NCBI GenBank assembly: GCA_037140375.1
Contig: JBAXER010000002.1
Location: 18,122 to 82,121, forward strand
Length of the DNA stretch: 64,000 nucleotides
DNA from: WLMZ01 sp037140375
GTDB lineage: Bacteria > Actinomycetota > Acidimicrobiia > Acidimicrobiales > Ilumatobacteraceae
Reading direction: 5' to 3'
The notes beneath the pieces were generated by a model that worked only from the letters and a program-made list of their open reading frames with translations, did no database searches and had not been told where the DNA came from. Of this stretch, positions 8,401 to 17,980 are shown piece by piece; the first letter of the stretch is position 1; every line of letters begins with the position of its first letter. Position numbers and translations under genes: made by a program.

Positions 8401-8449
8401 TGCATGGGCGCGATTTGGGACAGCAGTTGTCCCAAATCGCGCCCATGCA
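8401..8449. repeat. Perfect 22-bp inverted repeat with 5-base loop
   Basis: The arm 8401-8422 is the exact reverse complement of 8428-8449, with loop GCAGT at 8423-8427. The region before it (8351-8398) is a C-rich series of degenerate CCTCACCC units. The hairpin lies in the 143-base gap between the OYE-type gene and the ABC exporter. It could act as a terminator of the mft operon, but no T-run follows on the plus strand; a dispersed REP-like element is also possible. Confidence 0.9.
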
Positions 8450-8483
8450 GACGGGCAGACGGGGCGTCGGGCAGAATTGCGCC

Positions 8484-9230
8484 ATGACGCAACAAGCAGC
8501 CGACGTTCTCGTCGCTCACGAACTGCGCAAAACCTTCAAGAAGGTGGAAGCCGTTCGTGGCATCTCCATCACGGTGTCGCCAGGCGAACGTGTTGGATTG
8601 CTCGGACCCAACGGCGCGGGTAAAACCACAACACTGCTGATGCTGCTCGGCGCGATCCTGCCCGACAACGGCAGCGTCACCATCGTGGGTCACCGTCTGC
8701 CGCGGCACCGCTCACGGGCGATGGAGAGTGTGGGTTTCGCTGCCGGTTACCTACCGCTTCCTGACCGGCTCAAAGTACGCGAGGCACTCGGCGTGTTCGC
8801 TGGGTGGTACGGCGTGCGCAACGAGAAACAGGCGGTGAACGAGGCCCTCGAACGTTTCGAGATCACCCATCTCGCCGACCGACTGTGCAGCGCACTGAGC
8901 AGTGGGCAACGCACGCTCGTGGGCATCGTGAAAGCCACGTTGCACAATCCGAAGTTGCTCGTGCTCGACGAGCCAACGGCGTCACTCGACCCCGACGTAG
9001 CCCTGCGAGTGCGCACCGGTTTGCTTCAGTTCTGCGCATCTACCGGAGCGGCGCTACTCATTACCAGCCACGACATGCGCGAGGTCGAGATGCTCACTGA
9101 GCGGGTCATCTTCTTGGCGAACGGACAGGTTGTCGCCAACGACACCCCCGCAGCAATCGCTGCAACCTTTGGCTACGACGATCTTGAAGGCGTGTTTATG
9201 CAACTCGCCGATGAAGCGAGGCGCGCATGA
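8484..9230 (+). CDS. ABC transporter ATP-binding protein
   Basis: A 248-residue ABC ATPase. Walker A is LLGPNGAGKTTTLLML near residue 42, the signature loop is degenerate (LSSGQRT rather than LSGGQ), Walker B is LLVLDEPTASLDPD, and the switch histidine is in LITSHDMREVE. The domain type is that of ABC-2 exporters such as drug or polysaccharide pumps. ATG at 8484 is the start that leaves the upstream hairpin outside the gene. Its stop overlaps the start of the permease by four bases, so the two form one exporter. Substrate unknown. Confidence 0.9.
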   Translation: MTQQAADVLVAHELRKTFKKVEAVRGISITVSPGERVGLLGPNGAGKTTTLLMLLGAILPDNGSVTIVGHRLPRHRSRAMESVGFAAGYLPLPDRLKVREALGVFAGWYGVRNEKQAVNEALERFEITHLADRLCSALSSGQRTLVGIVKATLHNPKLLVLDEPTASLDPDVALRVRTGLLQFCASTGAALLITSHDMREVEMLTERVIFLANGQVVANDTPAAIAATFGYDDLEGVFMQLADEARRA

Positions 9231-10015
9231 GTTGGCATCGCATCCGAGTGGTCATGCGTCGACACGCCTATGTGTTGTGGCGCGCCCCTCACCGTTGGTT
9301 CGACATCGGTTTTTGGCCGCTGATGGACATCATTTTGTGGGGCAGCCTCGGCACCTACGTGGCCCGCAATAGCACGTCGGCCACCAGCGGCACGCCGTAC
9401 CTCATCGCTGGAATCATGATGTTTCACATTCTGTTCCAGAGCCAGATTGCGGTGGGCACCGGGTTCCTTGAGGAGACCTGGAGCCGCAACCTGCTCAACG
9501 TGCTCACCACTCCGGTCACCGAGTTCGAATACCTTGCGGGCACGGCCGCGTTCGGCTTGTTCAAGGTGCTGTTCGCACTCGCCACATTGTCCATCACGGC
9601 CTTTGGATTCTTCCGCTTCGAGCTGAGCTCGATCGGTTGGTCGATACTGCCCATCGCGCTGATCCTCACCATCGTCGGGTGGTCGGCGGGCATTGCCAAC
9701 ATCGGCATCGTGCTGCGGTTCGGGCAAGGTGCCGAGATTCTCATTTGGGGGAGCAACTTCATCTTGATGGCGTTCAGCGGCGTGTTCAATCCCGTCGACG
9801 CGCTGCCGGGCGCCCTGCAGCCAATCGCCCGAATCCTGCCCAGTACCCACGCCTTCAATGCGTTGCGCGCGGTGCTCAACGGCAATCCGTTACCCGGCCA
9901 CGAGATTGCGCTCGGCGTGATCGGAGCGTTCGTGATGCTGCTCGCCGGCTTCGCGTTCACGGCGCGGATGCTGCACGTCTTTCGCCGCCGCGGCTTCGTC
10001 ACCCGGTTCTCATAA
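9227..10015 (+). CDS. ABC-2 type transporter permease
   Basis: A 262-residue membrane protein with about six hydrophobic spans and a short cytoplasmic N-terminus. It has ABC-2 permease features, including the YLIAGIMMFHILFQS segment, the FNPVDALPG loop and the PSTHAFNALRAVL motif before the last helix. It overlaps the ATPase gene by ATGA and would supply the membrane half of the exporter. Confidence 0.88.
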   Translation: MSWHRIRVVMRRHAYVLWRAPHRWFDIGFWPLMDIILWGSLGTYVARNSTSATSGTPYLIAGIMMFHILFQSQIAVGTGFLEETWSRNLLNVLTTPVTEFEYLAGTAAFGLFKVLFALATLSITAFGFFRFELSSIGWSILPIALILTIVGWSAGIANIGIVLRFGQGAEILIWGSNFILMAFSGVFNPVDALPGALQPIARILPSTHAFNALRAVLNGNPLPGHEIALGVIGAFVMLLAGFAFTARMLHVFRRRGFVTRFS

Positions 10016-10070
10016 CCCAGCCGCCTCAGCGAGACGACAACTCGGGCGGGTGATGTGGCAGCATTCGCTG

Positions 10071-10826
10071 ATGAGCACCGAACTGTTCGACCTATCGGGA
10101 AAAGTTGCTGTCGTCACCGGGGGCAGCCGTGGGCTCGGCCGAGAAATGGCACTGGCGTTTGCAGCAAACGGAGCCGACGTGGTCATCGCCAGTCGCAAGC
10201 TTGAGAACTGCGAAGTCGTGGCCGACGAGGTGCGCTCGATCGGACAGCGAGCCCTCGCTGTCGCCTATCACGCCGCGTCATGGGATGGTGCCGACCAACT
10301 CGCCGAGCGCGCCTACGCCGAGTTCGGTCATGTCGACATCCTCGTGAACAACGCAGGCATGTCGCCGTTGTACCCATCGGTCGACGCCATCACCGAAGAC
10401 CTCTTCGACAAGGTGGTCGGCGTGAACCTGAAGGGCCCATTTCGTCTCTCGGCAGTTGTGGGCACGGAGATGGCAAAGGGTGATGGCGGCTCAATCATCT
10501 TTGTGTCATCGATCGCATCGCACCGGCCCACTCCCAATGAGTTGGTCTACGGCGCGGCGAAGGCTGGCATCAACAACCTCACCCTGGGCCTAGCGCGCAC
10601 GCTTGGCCCAAAGGTTCGGGTCAACTGCATCGTGCCCGGACCGTTCCTCACCGACATCAGCAAAGCGTGGGACCTCGATGCATTCAGCCGCAGCGCCAAG
10701 TCGGGCTTCTCGTTGCAGCGTGGCGGCGAACCCAACGAGGTCGTTGGCGCAGCGCTCTACTTCGCCAGCGCAGCGAGCAGCTACACCACTGGCGCCTTAC
10801 TCAACATCGACGGCGGCCCGCGCTAA
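10071..10826 (+). CDS. Short-chain dehydrogenase/reductase
   Basis: A 251-residue classical SDR. The cofactor motif is TGGSRGLGR, followed by NNAG (VNNAGMSPL) and a catalytic Ser-Tyr-Lys set in IIFVSSIAS and VYGAAKAG; the C-terminus ends LNIDGGPR. Basic residues after the second strand (ASRKLEN) suggest NADP(H). ATG at 10071 places the first strand at the expected distance; an ATG 21 bases upstream is less likely. It lacks the inserted loop typical of mycofactocin-coupled SDRs. Substrate unknown. Confidence 0.88.
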   Translation: MSTELFDLSGKVAVVTGGSRGLGREMALAFAANGADVVIASRKLENCEVVADEVRSIGQRALAVAYHAASWDGADQLAERAYAEFGHVDILVNNAGMSPLYPSVDAITEDLFDKVVGVNLKGPFRLSAVVGTEMAKGDGGSIIFVSSIASHRPTPNELVYGAAKAGINNLTLGLARTLGPKVRVNCIVPGPFLTDISKAWDLDAFSRSAKSGFSLQRGGEPNEVVGAALYFASAASSYTTGALLNIDGGPR

Positions 10827-10863
10827 GCAATCGCGGCATCGGGGAATAGCAGCCGTCGACACG

Positions 10864-11583
10864 ATGTTTGATGAGCCAATGACAATCGCAATTCAGTCGG
10901 CCGATAACCGCTTCTCCACCGATGTCGGTTGGTTGAAATCGAAACACTCGTTCAACTTCGGCGGGCACTACTCGCCGCACCACAACGGGCACGGCTTACT
11001 GCTCGTGAACAATGACGATCTTGTTGCACCTGCAACTGGTTTTGGCATGCACGGGCACCGCGACATGGAGATCATCACCTGGGTGCTCAGCGGCACGCTC
11101 GAACATCGCGACAGCGAAGGCAACCACGGCGTGTTGTACCCCGGCCTCGCCCAACGAATGTCCGCCGGCTCCGGAATCCGCCATAGCGAAGAGAACCCGA
11201 GCCCCGACACCGAGGTGCACTTCGTGCAGATGTGGGTGCACCCCGACACCACAGGAATTCGGCCGAGCTATCAGCAACTCGACATCAACGCCGAGCTCGC
11301 CAAAGGCGGACTCGTGCCGATTGCATCGGGCCAGGGCCACGACGCGGCCATCACCATCAACCAGCGCGGCGCCGTGCTGTGGGGAGCGCGGCTCACCGAG
11401 GGTCAAACAGTTGCGCTTCCGTCGACTCCTCACGTGCACGCCTTTGTCGCTTTGGGCACCGCAGTTCTTGAGGGCGGCTACCCACTCGATCAGGGAGCGG
11501 CTGTGCGCCTCACCGACGCCGCGTCGATCTCGATGACTGCTGGGCCAGACGGCGCCGAACTGCTGGTCTGGGCCACCGACTGA
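10864..11583 (+). CDS. Pirin family protein
   Basis: A 239-residue bicupin. The pirin N-terminal domain shows metal ligands in GFGMHGHRDMEIITWV and HRD, then QRMSAGSGIRHSEENPS, and the C-terminal domain shows HVHAFVALG. Several bacterial pirins have quercetin dioxygenase activity and others regulate metabolic enzymes; nothing here decides between them. It lies 37 bases after the SDR on the same strand. Confidence 0.87.
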   Translation: MFDEPMTIAIQSADNRFSTDVGWLKSKHSFNFGGHYSPHHNGHGLLLVNNDDLVAPATGFGMHGHRDMEIITWVLSGTLEHRDSEGNHGVLYPGLAQRMSAGSGIRHSEENPSPDTEVHFVQMWVHPDTTGIRPSYQQLDINAELAKGGLVPIASGQGHDAAITINQRGAVLWGARLTEGQTVALPSTPHVHAFVALGTAVLEGGYPLDQGAAVRLTDAASISMTAGPDGAELLVWATD

Positions 11584-11646
11584 TCGAGGTCAGCCAGCGT
11601 TGCTGCAATAGCAGCGCAGGTTTCGCAAACGGCCTACGCTGCACGC

Positions 11647-13278
11647 ATGGAAATGCATTTTGCGACAGTGTGGGAGTCCCTCGCCGATGTAATCGGTGAC
11701 GCTACGGCGATTGTGCACGGCGACACCCGCCGCACATGGACCGAATACGACAACCGCTCGGCGCGCATTGCTGCTGCATATGTCGATGCAGGTCTCGTGC
11801 CCGACAGCAAGGTCGGCCTGTTTCTCTACAACAGCAACGAATACCTCGAAGCCCAATACGCCGCGTTCAAGATGCGCGGCGTCCCGGTCAACGTGAACTA
11901 CCGCTACCTCGACGAAGAACTCTGGTACTTGCTCGATAACAGCGACGCAGAAGCGCTCGTCTTTCATTCGTCGCTCGGCGATCGCGTTGCGCGAATTATC
12001 GGTCGCCTGCCCAAGATCAAGCTGCTCATCGAAGTCGACGATGGCGGTACCCAACAGGTCGATGGCGCACGCAGCTACGACCAAATAGTCGCCGGCTACG
12101 ACCCGATGCCACGCATCACCCGCGACGAATCAGACATCTACATGCTCTACACCGGCGGCACTACCGGCATGCCCAAGGGCGTGATGTACGAGATGGGCGG
12201 CATGACCGGCGGCTTCATCACGAGCGGCTTCCCACTGGTCGGCGCTGCGCCTATCACCGAGGCAGCGCTTGTGGCATCTGCTGTCACCGACATCGTCGGC
12301 GCGGGCAATCAGATCATCAGCATTCCCAGCTGCCCGCTCATGCATGGCACGGGCTTGTGGCTTGGCGCATTCATCCCCCACCTCATGGGTGGCAGCGTCA
12401 TCACATTGCCATCGCGTTCGCTCGACAGCGACGAACTGCTCACCACTGTTCAGAACGAAAAGGCCACCAGCGTCGTCATTGTCGGCGACTCGTTCGCCAA
12501 GCCCATCGTGCGCGCCCTCGAGGCAGCCATTGAGGCTGGCAAGCCCTTCGACACGACAACGCTCAAGATGGTCGTGTCGTCGGGAGTCATGTGGACCTCC
12601 GAGGTGAAAGCGGAGATGCTCGAGCTCATCCCGCAAGCTGTGTTGCTCGACGCGATGGGCTCCAGCGAGGGCAGCATGGGCATGCAGATCTCGATGCGAG
12701 GCATGCCCATCGAGACCGCAAAATTCAGCCAATCTCCAACCACAAAAGTCTTCACCGACGACGACCGCGAGGTCGTTGCCGGCTCGGGTGAGGCCGGCAT
12801 GGTCGCTGCTGGCGGCAACGTGCCGATCGGATATTTCAAAGACCCCGAAAAGTCTGCACGTACGTTTCGCACGATTCGCGGCGTGCGCTACTCATTCCCC
12901 GGCGACATGGCCACAGTCAACGCCGACGGCAGCTTGGCGTTGCTCGGTCGCGGCAGTCAGGTCATCAACACCGCTGGCGAAAAGGTGTTCCCTGAAGAAG
13001 TCGAAGAGGCCGTCAAGCGCTCAGAGGGTGTGCTCGACTGCCTCGTCGTGGGCGTCGACGACGAGAAGTTCGGCCAAAGCGTGACCGCGGTAGCGTCGCT
13101 CGCCGAGGGCGCCACCATCGACGAAGCCACCATCATCGCCTCCGTGAAGGGCCAGTTGGCCGGATACAAGGCGCCCAAGCGAGTGATCTTCGTGTCGGCC
13201 GTGCCCCGTGCACCAAATGGTAAGGCCGACTACAAAGCCGCCAAGCAGCAAGCTCTCGAGGCCTTGGGTAAGGCATAG
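11647..13278 (+). CDS. Acyl-CoA synthetase (AMP-forming)
   Basis: A 543-residue adenylate-forming enzyme. It carries the AMP-binding P-loop LYTGGTTGMPKGVMYE near residue 165, the GSSEGSMG adenine loop, the PGDMATVNADGSL motif, LLGRGSQVINTAGEKVFPEEVE, and the C-terminal catalytic lysine in PNGKADYKAAK. The extended TGMPKGV loop and MGGMTGGF segment resemble actinobacterial fatty-acid or steroid side-chain CoA ligases. It would activate a carboxylic acid for CoA-dependent metabolism. A hairpin terminator follows the stop. Confidence 0.88.
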   Translation: MEMHFATVWESLADVIGDATAIVHGDTRRTWTEYDNRSARIAAAYVDAGLVPDSKVGLFLYNSNEYLEAQYAAFKMRGVPVNVNYRYLDEELWYLLDNSDAEALVFHSSLGDRVARIIGRLPKIKLLIEVDDGGTQQVDGARSYDQIVAGYDPMPRITRDESDIYMLYTGGTTGMPKGVMYEMGGMTGGFITSGFPLVGAAPITEAALVASAVTDIVGAGNQIISIPSCPLMHGTGLWLGAFIPHLMGGSVITLPSRSLDSDELLTTVQNEKATSVVIVGDSFAKPIVRALEAAIEAGKPFDTTTLKMVVSSGVMWTSEVKAEMLELIPQAVLLDAMGSSEGSMGMQISMRGMPIETAKFSQSPTTKVFTDDDREVVAGSGEAGMVAAGGNVPIGYFKDPEKSARTFRTIRGVRYSFPGDMATVNADGSLALLGRGSQVINTAGEKVFPEEVEEAVKRSEGVLDCLVVGVDDEKFGQSVTAVASLAEGATIDEATIIASVKGQLAGYKAPKRVIFVSAVPRAPNGKADYKAAKQQALEALGKA

Positions 13279-13279
13279 G

Positions 13280-13305
13280 CAGTTGGCCCGGCGGCGGGCC
13301 AACTG
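13280..13305 (+). terminator. Hairpin terminator after acyl-CoA synthetase gene
   Basis: An 11-bp perfect stem (13280-13290 with 13295-13305) with a four-base loop GCGG begins two bases after the stop codon and is followed by ATTTC. It lies between convergent genes and may serve both directions. Confidence 0.75.
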
Positions 13306-13328
13306 ATTTCAGCTCAGCACGACAGGGC

Positions 13329-14087
13329 TCAGCTCAGCAGCTTGTCCTGCAAGAAGCTGAGCACGCGTTGCACGCTGGGCTCATCACGTTGCTCGGTGAG
13401 CACCGAGTGATCGGTCTTGGCCGCGCTGGGTAGCTCGATCGCAATGAACGCATCGCCCAACAGTTCGCGCAGCGAGTCGAACCGCGAGCCAACAAGCTTG
13501 TCGCCGGTGAAACGCAGCCCGAGCACCTGACAGCCTTGGGCTGCGCGTTCGGCAATCGCTAAGGCATCGTCGGGCGACAGGTTGAGATCGGCGCCACGAG
13601 TTTTACCGCCGACAGCAAATGGCATCGAGGGCTGCGACAACACTGGTGCAACCATGATGTCGTCGACCATCATGCCCAACGCGAAACCGCCGCTGAAACA
13701 CATGCCGATAGCGCCCACGCCGGGTCCACCGAGTTCGTTGTGCAGTGATCGCGCGAGCGCGCGTAACCACGCAATGATCGGCGAGGTCTGCTTCATCGCC
13801 ATCGTGGTGAACTCTTTGGCGACACAAACCTTGAGCATCGAGCTCGCGATGTAGCTGCCGCTCGGACCGCGCCCGGGTGTGCCAACTAGCGACGGCATCA
13901 CCACGGTGAAACCTGCGTCGACAACGTTGTTCGCAAACGCTGCCACCGCGGGCGTGACGCCTGGAATCTCGTGCACAACCACAACCGCTGGGCCGCTGCC
14001 GCGACGGTACACATCACGCGTGAATCCGGCCGCAGTAAAGCTGCTCTTGGCCCAACCCTCGAGCACCGCTGTTTGGTTCTGTGTCAT
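13329..14087 (-). CDS. Dienelactone hydrolase family protein
   Basis: A 252-residue alpha/beta hydrolase of the dienelactone hydrolase type. The nucleophile is a cysteine in GAIGMCFSGGFAL near residue 125, and VVVVHEIPGV forms the oxyanion region. Such enzymes open lactone rings in aromatic degradation, although many homologues have other ester substrates. The start overlaps the stop of the upstream kinase-like gene by four bases. Confidence 0.85.
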   Translation of the reverse strand: MTQNQTAVLEGWAKSSFTAAGFTRDVYRRGSGPAVVVVHEIPGVTPAVAAFANNVVDAGFTVVMPSLVGTPGRGPSGSYIASSMLKVCVAKEFTTMAMKQTSPIIAWLRALARSLHNELGGPGVGAIGMCFSGGFALGMMVDDIMVAPVLSQPSMPFAVGGKTRGADLNLSPDDALAIAERAAQGCQVLGLRFTGDKLVGSRFDSLRELLGDAFIAIELPSAAKTDHSVLTEQRDEPSVQRVLSFLQDKLLS

Positions 14088-15106
14088 GACAAACTCCTGA
14101 CTGCAGCGAGAGCCCGCTCGGCGAGCCCCTCGGTTCCGGCTTTCATGGGTGCGAGATCGAGACCTTGATCACCCATCGCTCCGTGCATATAACGGGCGTA
14201 CACACCTTCGCTGATCACGGCCAGGCGCCAGCACGAGAAGGCAACGTAATAGGCAACATCGCTCACATCGCGACCAGTGAGCTTGCCGTACAACTCAACG
14301 ACGTCGGCGTAGCTCAAGAACCCGCCAGCTGGCGTGGGATCGTTGGCGCGAAGTGACGACGATTCGTCGCCATCGCTCCAGTAGACGCCCAGATAGCCAA
14401 GGTCGGCGAGCGGATCACCAAGGGTGCATAGTTCCCAGTCGAGCACTGCAGCAACCTGCCCGCGCGTGGTGTCGACGAGGCAATTGCCGAAGCGAAAGTC
14501 GCCGTGCACGATGGAGACACCGTGTTGCGCAGGCACCCGATCGCGTAGGCGCAGAGCGACTTCGTCGAGTGCGGGCAGTTCGCGGGTCTTGCTGTTTTCC
14601 CACTGCGTGGACCAACGCTTGAGCTGCCGCTCGATGTATCCCTCGCGGCGAGCAAGGTCGCCCAAACCAATGGCGTCGATATCGACGGCATGCAGATCGG
14701 CGAGCACGTGCACGAGATGCTCGCTCGCGGGTACCCGCAACTCACGAGGCAATGCAGCGGCACGCTCGGCACTGTCGAGCACAACACCATCGACATGGCC
14801 CATTACATAAAACGGTGCGTCGTTGACCTCGAGGTCGGTGCACAGTCCGAGCGCTGGCGGCACGGGAACCGACGTCTTACCAACGGCAGCGATGATGCGG
14901 TACTCGCGTGCCATGTCGTGCGCTGTGGCCAACACATGACCAAGCGGTGGGCGACGCAGCACCAGCTTTCGACCGGCACCATCAGTGACCAAGAAGGTGA
15001 GGTTCGAGCGGCCACCAGCGATGAGCTCTACCGAGAACGGCGCGACGACATTGTCGATGTTGGCGAGCAACCATTTGGTGATGTTGGCGACATTGAATCC
15101 CTGCAC
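14084..15106 (-). CDS. Phosphotransferase family protein (APH/ACAD10-like)
   Basis: A 340-residue kinase-fold protein. Seen are the nucleotide-binding GGRSNLTFLVTDGAGRKLVLRR segment in part, the catalytic loop VSIVHGDFRFGN and the metal-binding VLDWELCTLGDP. The length and motifs are those of the group next to acyl-CoA dehydrogenases in actinobacteria, thought to phosphorylate hydroxyacyl groups. Nothing indicates antibiotic resistance. It is the first gene of a two-gene operon with the dienelactone hydrolase. Confidence 0.85.
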   Translation of the reverse strand: MQGFNVANITKWLLANIDNVVAPFSVELIAGGRSNLTFLVTDGAGRKLVLRRPPLGHVLATAHDMAREYRIIAAVGKTSVPVPPALGLCTDLEVNDAPFYVMGHVDGVVLDSAERAAALPRELRVPASEHLVHVLADLHAVDIDAIGLGDLARREGYIERQLKRWSTQWENSKTRELPALDEVALRLRDRVPAQHGVSIVHGDFRFGNCLVDTTRGQVAAVLDWELCTLGDPLADLGYLGVYWSDGDESSSLRANDPTPAGGFLSYADVVELYGKLTGRDVSDVAYYVAFSCWRLAVISEGVYARYMHGAMGDQGLDLAPMKAGTEGLAERALAAVRSLS

Positions 15107-15139
15107 GCTGCGACCGTATCGTGCGGGCGCCAGCAGGGA

Positions 15140-16291
15140 CTAGCCCGGTCGAGCGACGCCGACCACTTTGTTCCATCGCACCTGGGTGTAGCTCACCGAG
15201 GTTCCGGTTTGTGGGCTATGAATCATCATCCCACCACCGAGATACAGGCCCACATGGCTGATCGGCGAGTAATAGAAAATCAGATCTCCAGGCTGCGCTT
15301 CGCTTGCCGGCACATGCGGAAGCGACGAGTACTGACTTCGAGATTGATGCGGTAGCGAAACCCCCGCCGTGCCCCACGCCCATGCTGTGAGACCCGAACA
15401 ATCGAACGCAACTCCTGGTGTAGACGCGGCGAACCGATACGGAACGCCAAGCTGACCCTGCGCGGCTCTGATAGCCGCGCCAGCCTGTCCCGAAACCGCG
15501 ACATACGAGCCGCCACCGCCACCAGCACCGCCGCCACCGCCGCCGCCAAGAGAGGCCCCGCCGCCAAAGGCGCCACTGCCACTCTTGCCCGAACCCTTAC
15601 GGGCGGCCGCAGCGGCTTGTTGTTGCTGGAGCTTCTGCTGATACTGACGCTTTGCTGCCGCTTCTTGGCGCTGACGCTCTTGCTCGATGAGGGAGCCGAG
15701 TTTCACCTTGGCCTTGGCGAGACGAGTTGTGGCCTCGCGGCCAGCCTTGTCGGCGGCCTTGCGGTTGACTTCGGCGTTCGCCGCGAGATCGGTGGCCTTG
15801 GTTTGCTTCTTGGTGAGCGACCGCTGCTCTTTGTCGAGCGCTCGTAACAGCGCTTCGAAATCGTCGGTGGTGGCTGCGCCAGCGTTCACCGCGACCCGAG
15901 CAAGATGATCGCGTTGCAGCCCCTCGTCGATGGCGGCTGGATCGGTAAACAACGGCCCCAATGCCCCGCTGCCGCCGCCCATCACTTTTTGTACGGCCAC
16001 GTTCGAGAGTTGCCCACCAAGCACATTGAGTTCGGCTTGCTGTGCGGCGATCTTGCCCTGCGCCACCACGATCTCAGCGTCAAGTTGCGACTTGAGGTCG
16101 AGGGCCTGCACACCGAGTTCGGCGAACTGCCCCTCTTTCTGCTCGAGCGCATCGATCTCGGCGAGCACCCGCTTCACCTCGGCCTGCTGATTGCTGATGC
16201 CATCGGCGGCTGCGGGCTCAATCGAGACGGCTCCGCCGAACAAGGCAAGAGCGATTCCGAGACAGAATCGAATGGTCCGAGGCGCACGCAT
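15140..16291 (-). CDS. Secreted NlpC/P60 peptidoglycan hydrolase (RipA-like)
   Basis: A 383-residue protein with a Sec signal peptide (residues 1-30, ending PAAADG), a long coiled-coil region (about 30-235) rich in Gln, Lys and Ala, a glycine-rich linker, and a C-terminal NlpC/P60 domain. The catalytic cysteine is in AFDCSGLTAWAW, the histidines in SHVGLYLGGG and MMIHSP. This architecture matches RipA-type endopeptidases that cut septal peptidoglycan, where the coiled coil restrains the enzyme. ATG at 16291 was chosen because the signal peptide begins there. Confidence 0.9.
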   Translation of the reverse strand: MRAPRTIRFCLGIALALFGGAVSIEPAAADGISNQQAEVKRVLAEIDALEQKEGQFAELGVQALDLKSQLDAEIVVAQGKIAAQQAELNVLGGQLSNVAVQKVMGGGSGALGPLFTDPAAIDEGLQRDHLARVAVNAGAATTDDFEALLRALDKEQRSLTKKQTKATDLAANAEVNRKAADKAGREATTRLAKAKVKLGSLIEQERQRQEAAAKRQYQQKLQQQQAAAAARKGSGKSGSGAFGGGASLGGGGGGGAGGGGGSYVAVSGQAGAAIRAAQGQLGVPYRFAASTPGVAFDCSGLTAWAWGTAGVSLPHQSRSQYSSLPHVPASEAQPGDLIFYYSPISHVGLYLGGGMMIHSPQTGTSVSYTQVRWNKVVGVARPG

Positions 16292-16372
16292 GACAAACAG
16301 GAATCTATCAAATATTACGGTTATGTTGCGAAACAGAGCGACGGACCTCTGGCACACCGGCCGTGATGGCCG

Positions 16373-17923
16373 CTATTCCCACTCGATGGTGCCTGGCGGC
16401 TTCGAGGTGATGTCGTACACAACTCGGTTGATTCCCTTGACCTCGTTGATGATGCGACTGGCCATCCGCTCAAGCAAGTCGTACGGAAGCCGCGCCCAAT
16501 CGGCGGTCATTGCGTCGTCACTGGTAACCGCGCGGATGATGATTGGGTTCTCATAGGTGCGCTCGTCGCCCATCACGCCAACCGAGCGGATGTCGGCCAA
16601 CACCGCAAACGCCTGCCAGATTTCACGCTCGAGGCCGGCAAGGCGGATCTCTTCGCGAACGATGGCGTCGGCCTCTTGCAACACCGCCACGCGCTCTGGG
16701 GTGACCTCGCCAATGATGCGAACACCAAGACCCGGACCTGGAAACGGCTGGCGCCACACGATCTCGTCGGGCAACCCAAGCTCTGATCCGAGGCGACGCA
16801 CTTCGTCTTTGAACAAACTGCGCAACGGCTCGACCAGCTTCAAGGTCATGTCGTCGGGCAGGCCGCCAACATTGTGATGGCTCTTGATGACCGAAGCGGT
16901 GCCGTCGCTGCCACCACTCTCGATGACATCGGGGTACAACGTTCCCTGCACCAAGAACAGCGCGTCGGTGAGGCCGCCAGTGTTCTCTTCGAAGATGCGC
17001 ACGAACAGTTCGCCAATGGCCTTGCGTTTCAGTTCTGGATCGGTGACTCCTGCCAGGCGCTCAAAGAAGCGTTGCCCGGCATCGACATGAATGAGTTCGA
17101 TGCCCATGTTGCGTCGAAACGTTTCAACGACCTGATCGCTTTCGCCCTGACGCATCAGGCCGGTGTCTACGTACACGCAAGTGAGCTGCGAGCCAATGGC
17201 GCGATGCACCAGTGCCGCAGCAACAGCAGAGTCGACCCCGCCCGAGAGACCACAGATCACGCGATGCTCGCCCACCTTGGCGCGCACTGCAGCGATCTGA
17301 TCGTCGATGACCGAGGTCATCGTCCAACTTGGTTTGCAGCCCGCCAGATCGTGCAAGAACCGGCGCAGCACCTGCATGCCAAACGGTGAGTGCACTACCT
17401 CTGGGTGGAACTGCACACCCCAGATTCGACGGTCTGCGCATTCGAGCGCAGCTACTGGCGCGTCGGGTGTAGACGCCGTGGCGATGAAACCGGTGGGTGG
17501 AGTAACCACCGCGTCGAAATGGCTCATCCACACGTCTTGCTGAACAGGGAGGTCGGCCAACAGTTGCGTGGCCGTGTTGGTCACGGTGAGCTGAGCGCGC
17601 CCGTATTCGCCACGCATGCCTCGGCCGACCTCGCCGCCATCAAGTTGTTGCGCAATGAGCTGCGCCCCGTAGCAGATGCCCAAGATCGGAATGCCGAGCT
17701 CGTAGATAGCCGGATCCAGTGATGGGGCGCCATCGACGTGAACGCTCTTGGGGCCTCCCGACAGAATGATGGCCGCGGGCTGACGACGGATGACTTCTTC
17801 GGCAGTAATGCGGTGGGGCACTATCTCGCTGTACACGTTGAGCTCACGCACGCGGCGCGCAATGAGTTGCGCGTACTGGGCACCAAAGTCAACGACAAGG
17901 ACGGTTTCGATACGGTCGGTCAA
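16373..17923 (-). CDS. guaA: GMP synthase (glutamine-hydrolysing)
   Basis: A 516-residue enzyme converting XMP to GMP. The N-terminal class I glutamine amidotransferase carries the catalytic cysteine in GICYGAQLIAQ near residue 84 and the histidine and glutamate in GVQFHPEVVHSP. The ATP pyrophosphatase domain begins near 220 with VICGLSGGVDSAVAAAL, and the dimerisation domain ends in the family C-terminus SKPPGTIEWE. Length and all motifs are normal. It appears monocistronic. Confidence 0.97.
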   Translation of the reverse strand: MTDRIETVLVVDFGAQYAQLIARRVRELNVYSEIVPHRITAEEVIRRQPAAIILSGGPKSVHVDGAPSLDPAIYELGIPILGICYGAQLIAQQLDGGEVGRGMRGEYGRAQLTVTNTATQLLADLPVQQDVWMSHFDAVVTPPTGFIATASTPDAPVAALECADRRIWGVQFHPEVVHSPFGMQVLRRFLHDLAGCKPSWTMTSVIDDQIAAVRAKVGEHRVICGLSGGVDSAVAAALVHRAIGSQLTCVYVDTGLMRQGESDQVVETFRRNMGIELIHVDAGQRFFERLAGVTDPELKRKAIGELFVRIFEENTGGLTDALFLVQGTLYPDVIESGGSDGTASVIKSHHNVGGLPDDMTLKLVEPLRSLFKDEVRRLGSELGLPDEIVWRQPFPGPGLGVRIIGEVTPERVAVLQEADAIVREEIRLAGLEREIWQAFAVLADIRSVGVMGDERTYENPIIIRAVTSDDAMTADWARLPYDLLERMASRIINEVKGINRVVYDITSKPPGTIEWE

Positions 17924-17980
17924 GATCCCGAATCTAGCCCCCGCTGGGCGAACACACCCATTACGCGCGACGATGGATCC

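Noticed and set aside
8401..8449. Ordinary intrinsic terminator
   Set aside because: The stem is long enough but there is no T-run on either side, so I listed it as a repeat instead.
14084..15106. Antibiotic resistance phosphotransferase
   Set aside because: The fold is aminoglycoside-phosphotransferase-like, but sequence and the adjacent dienelactone hydrolase fit the metabolic ACAD10-like group.
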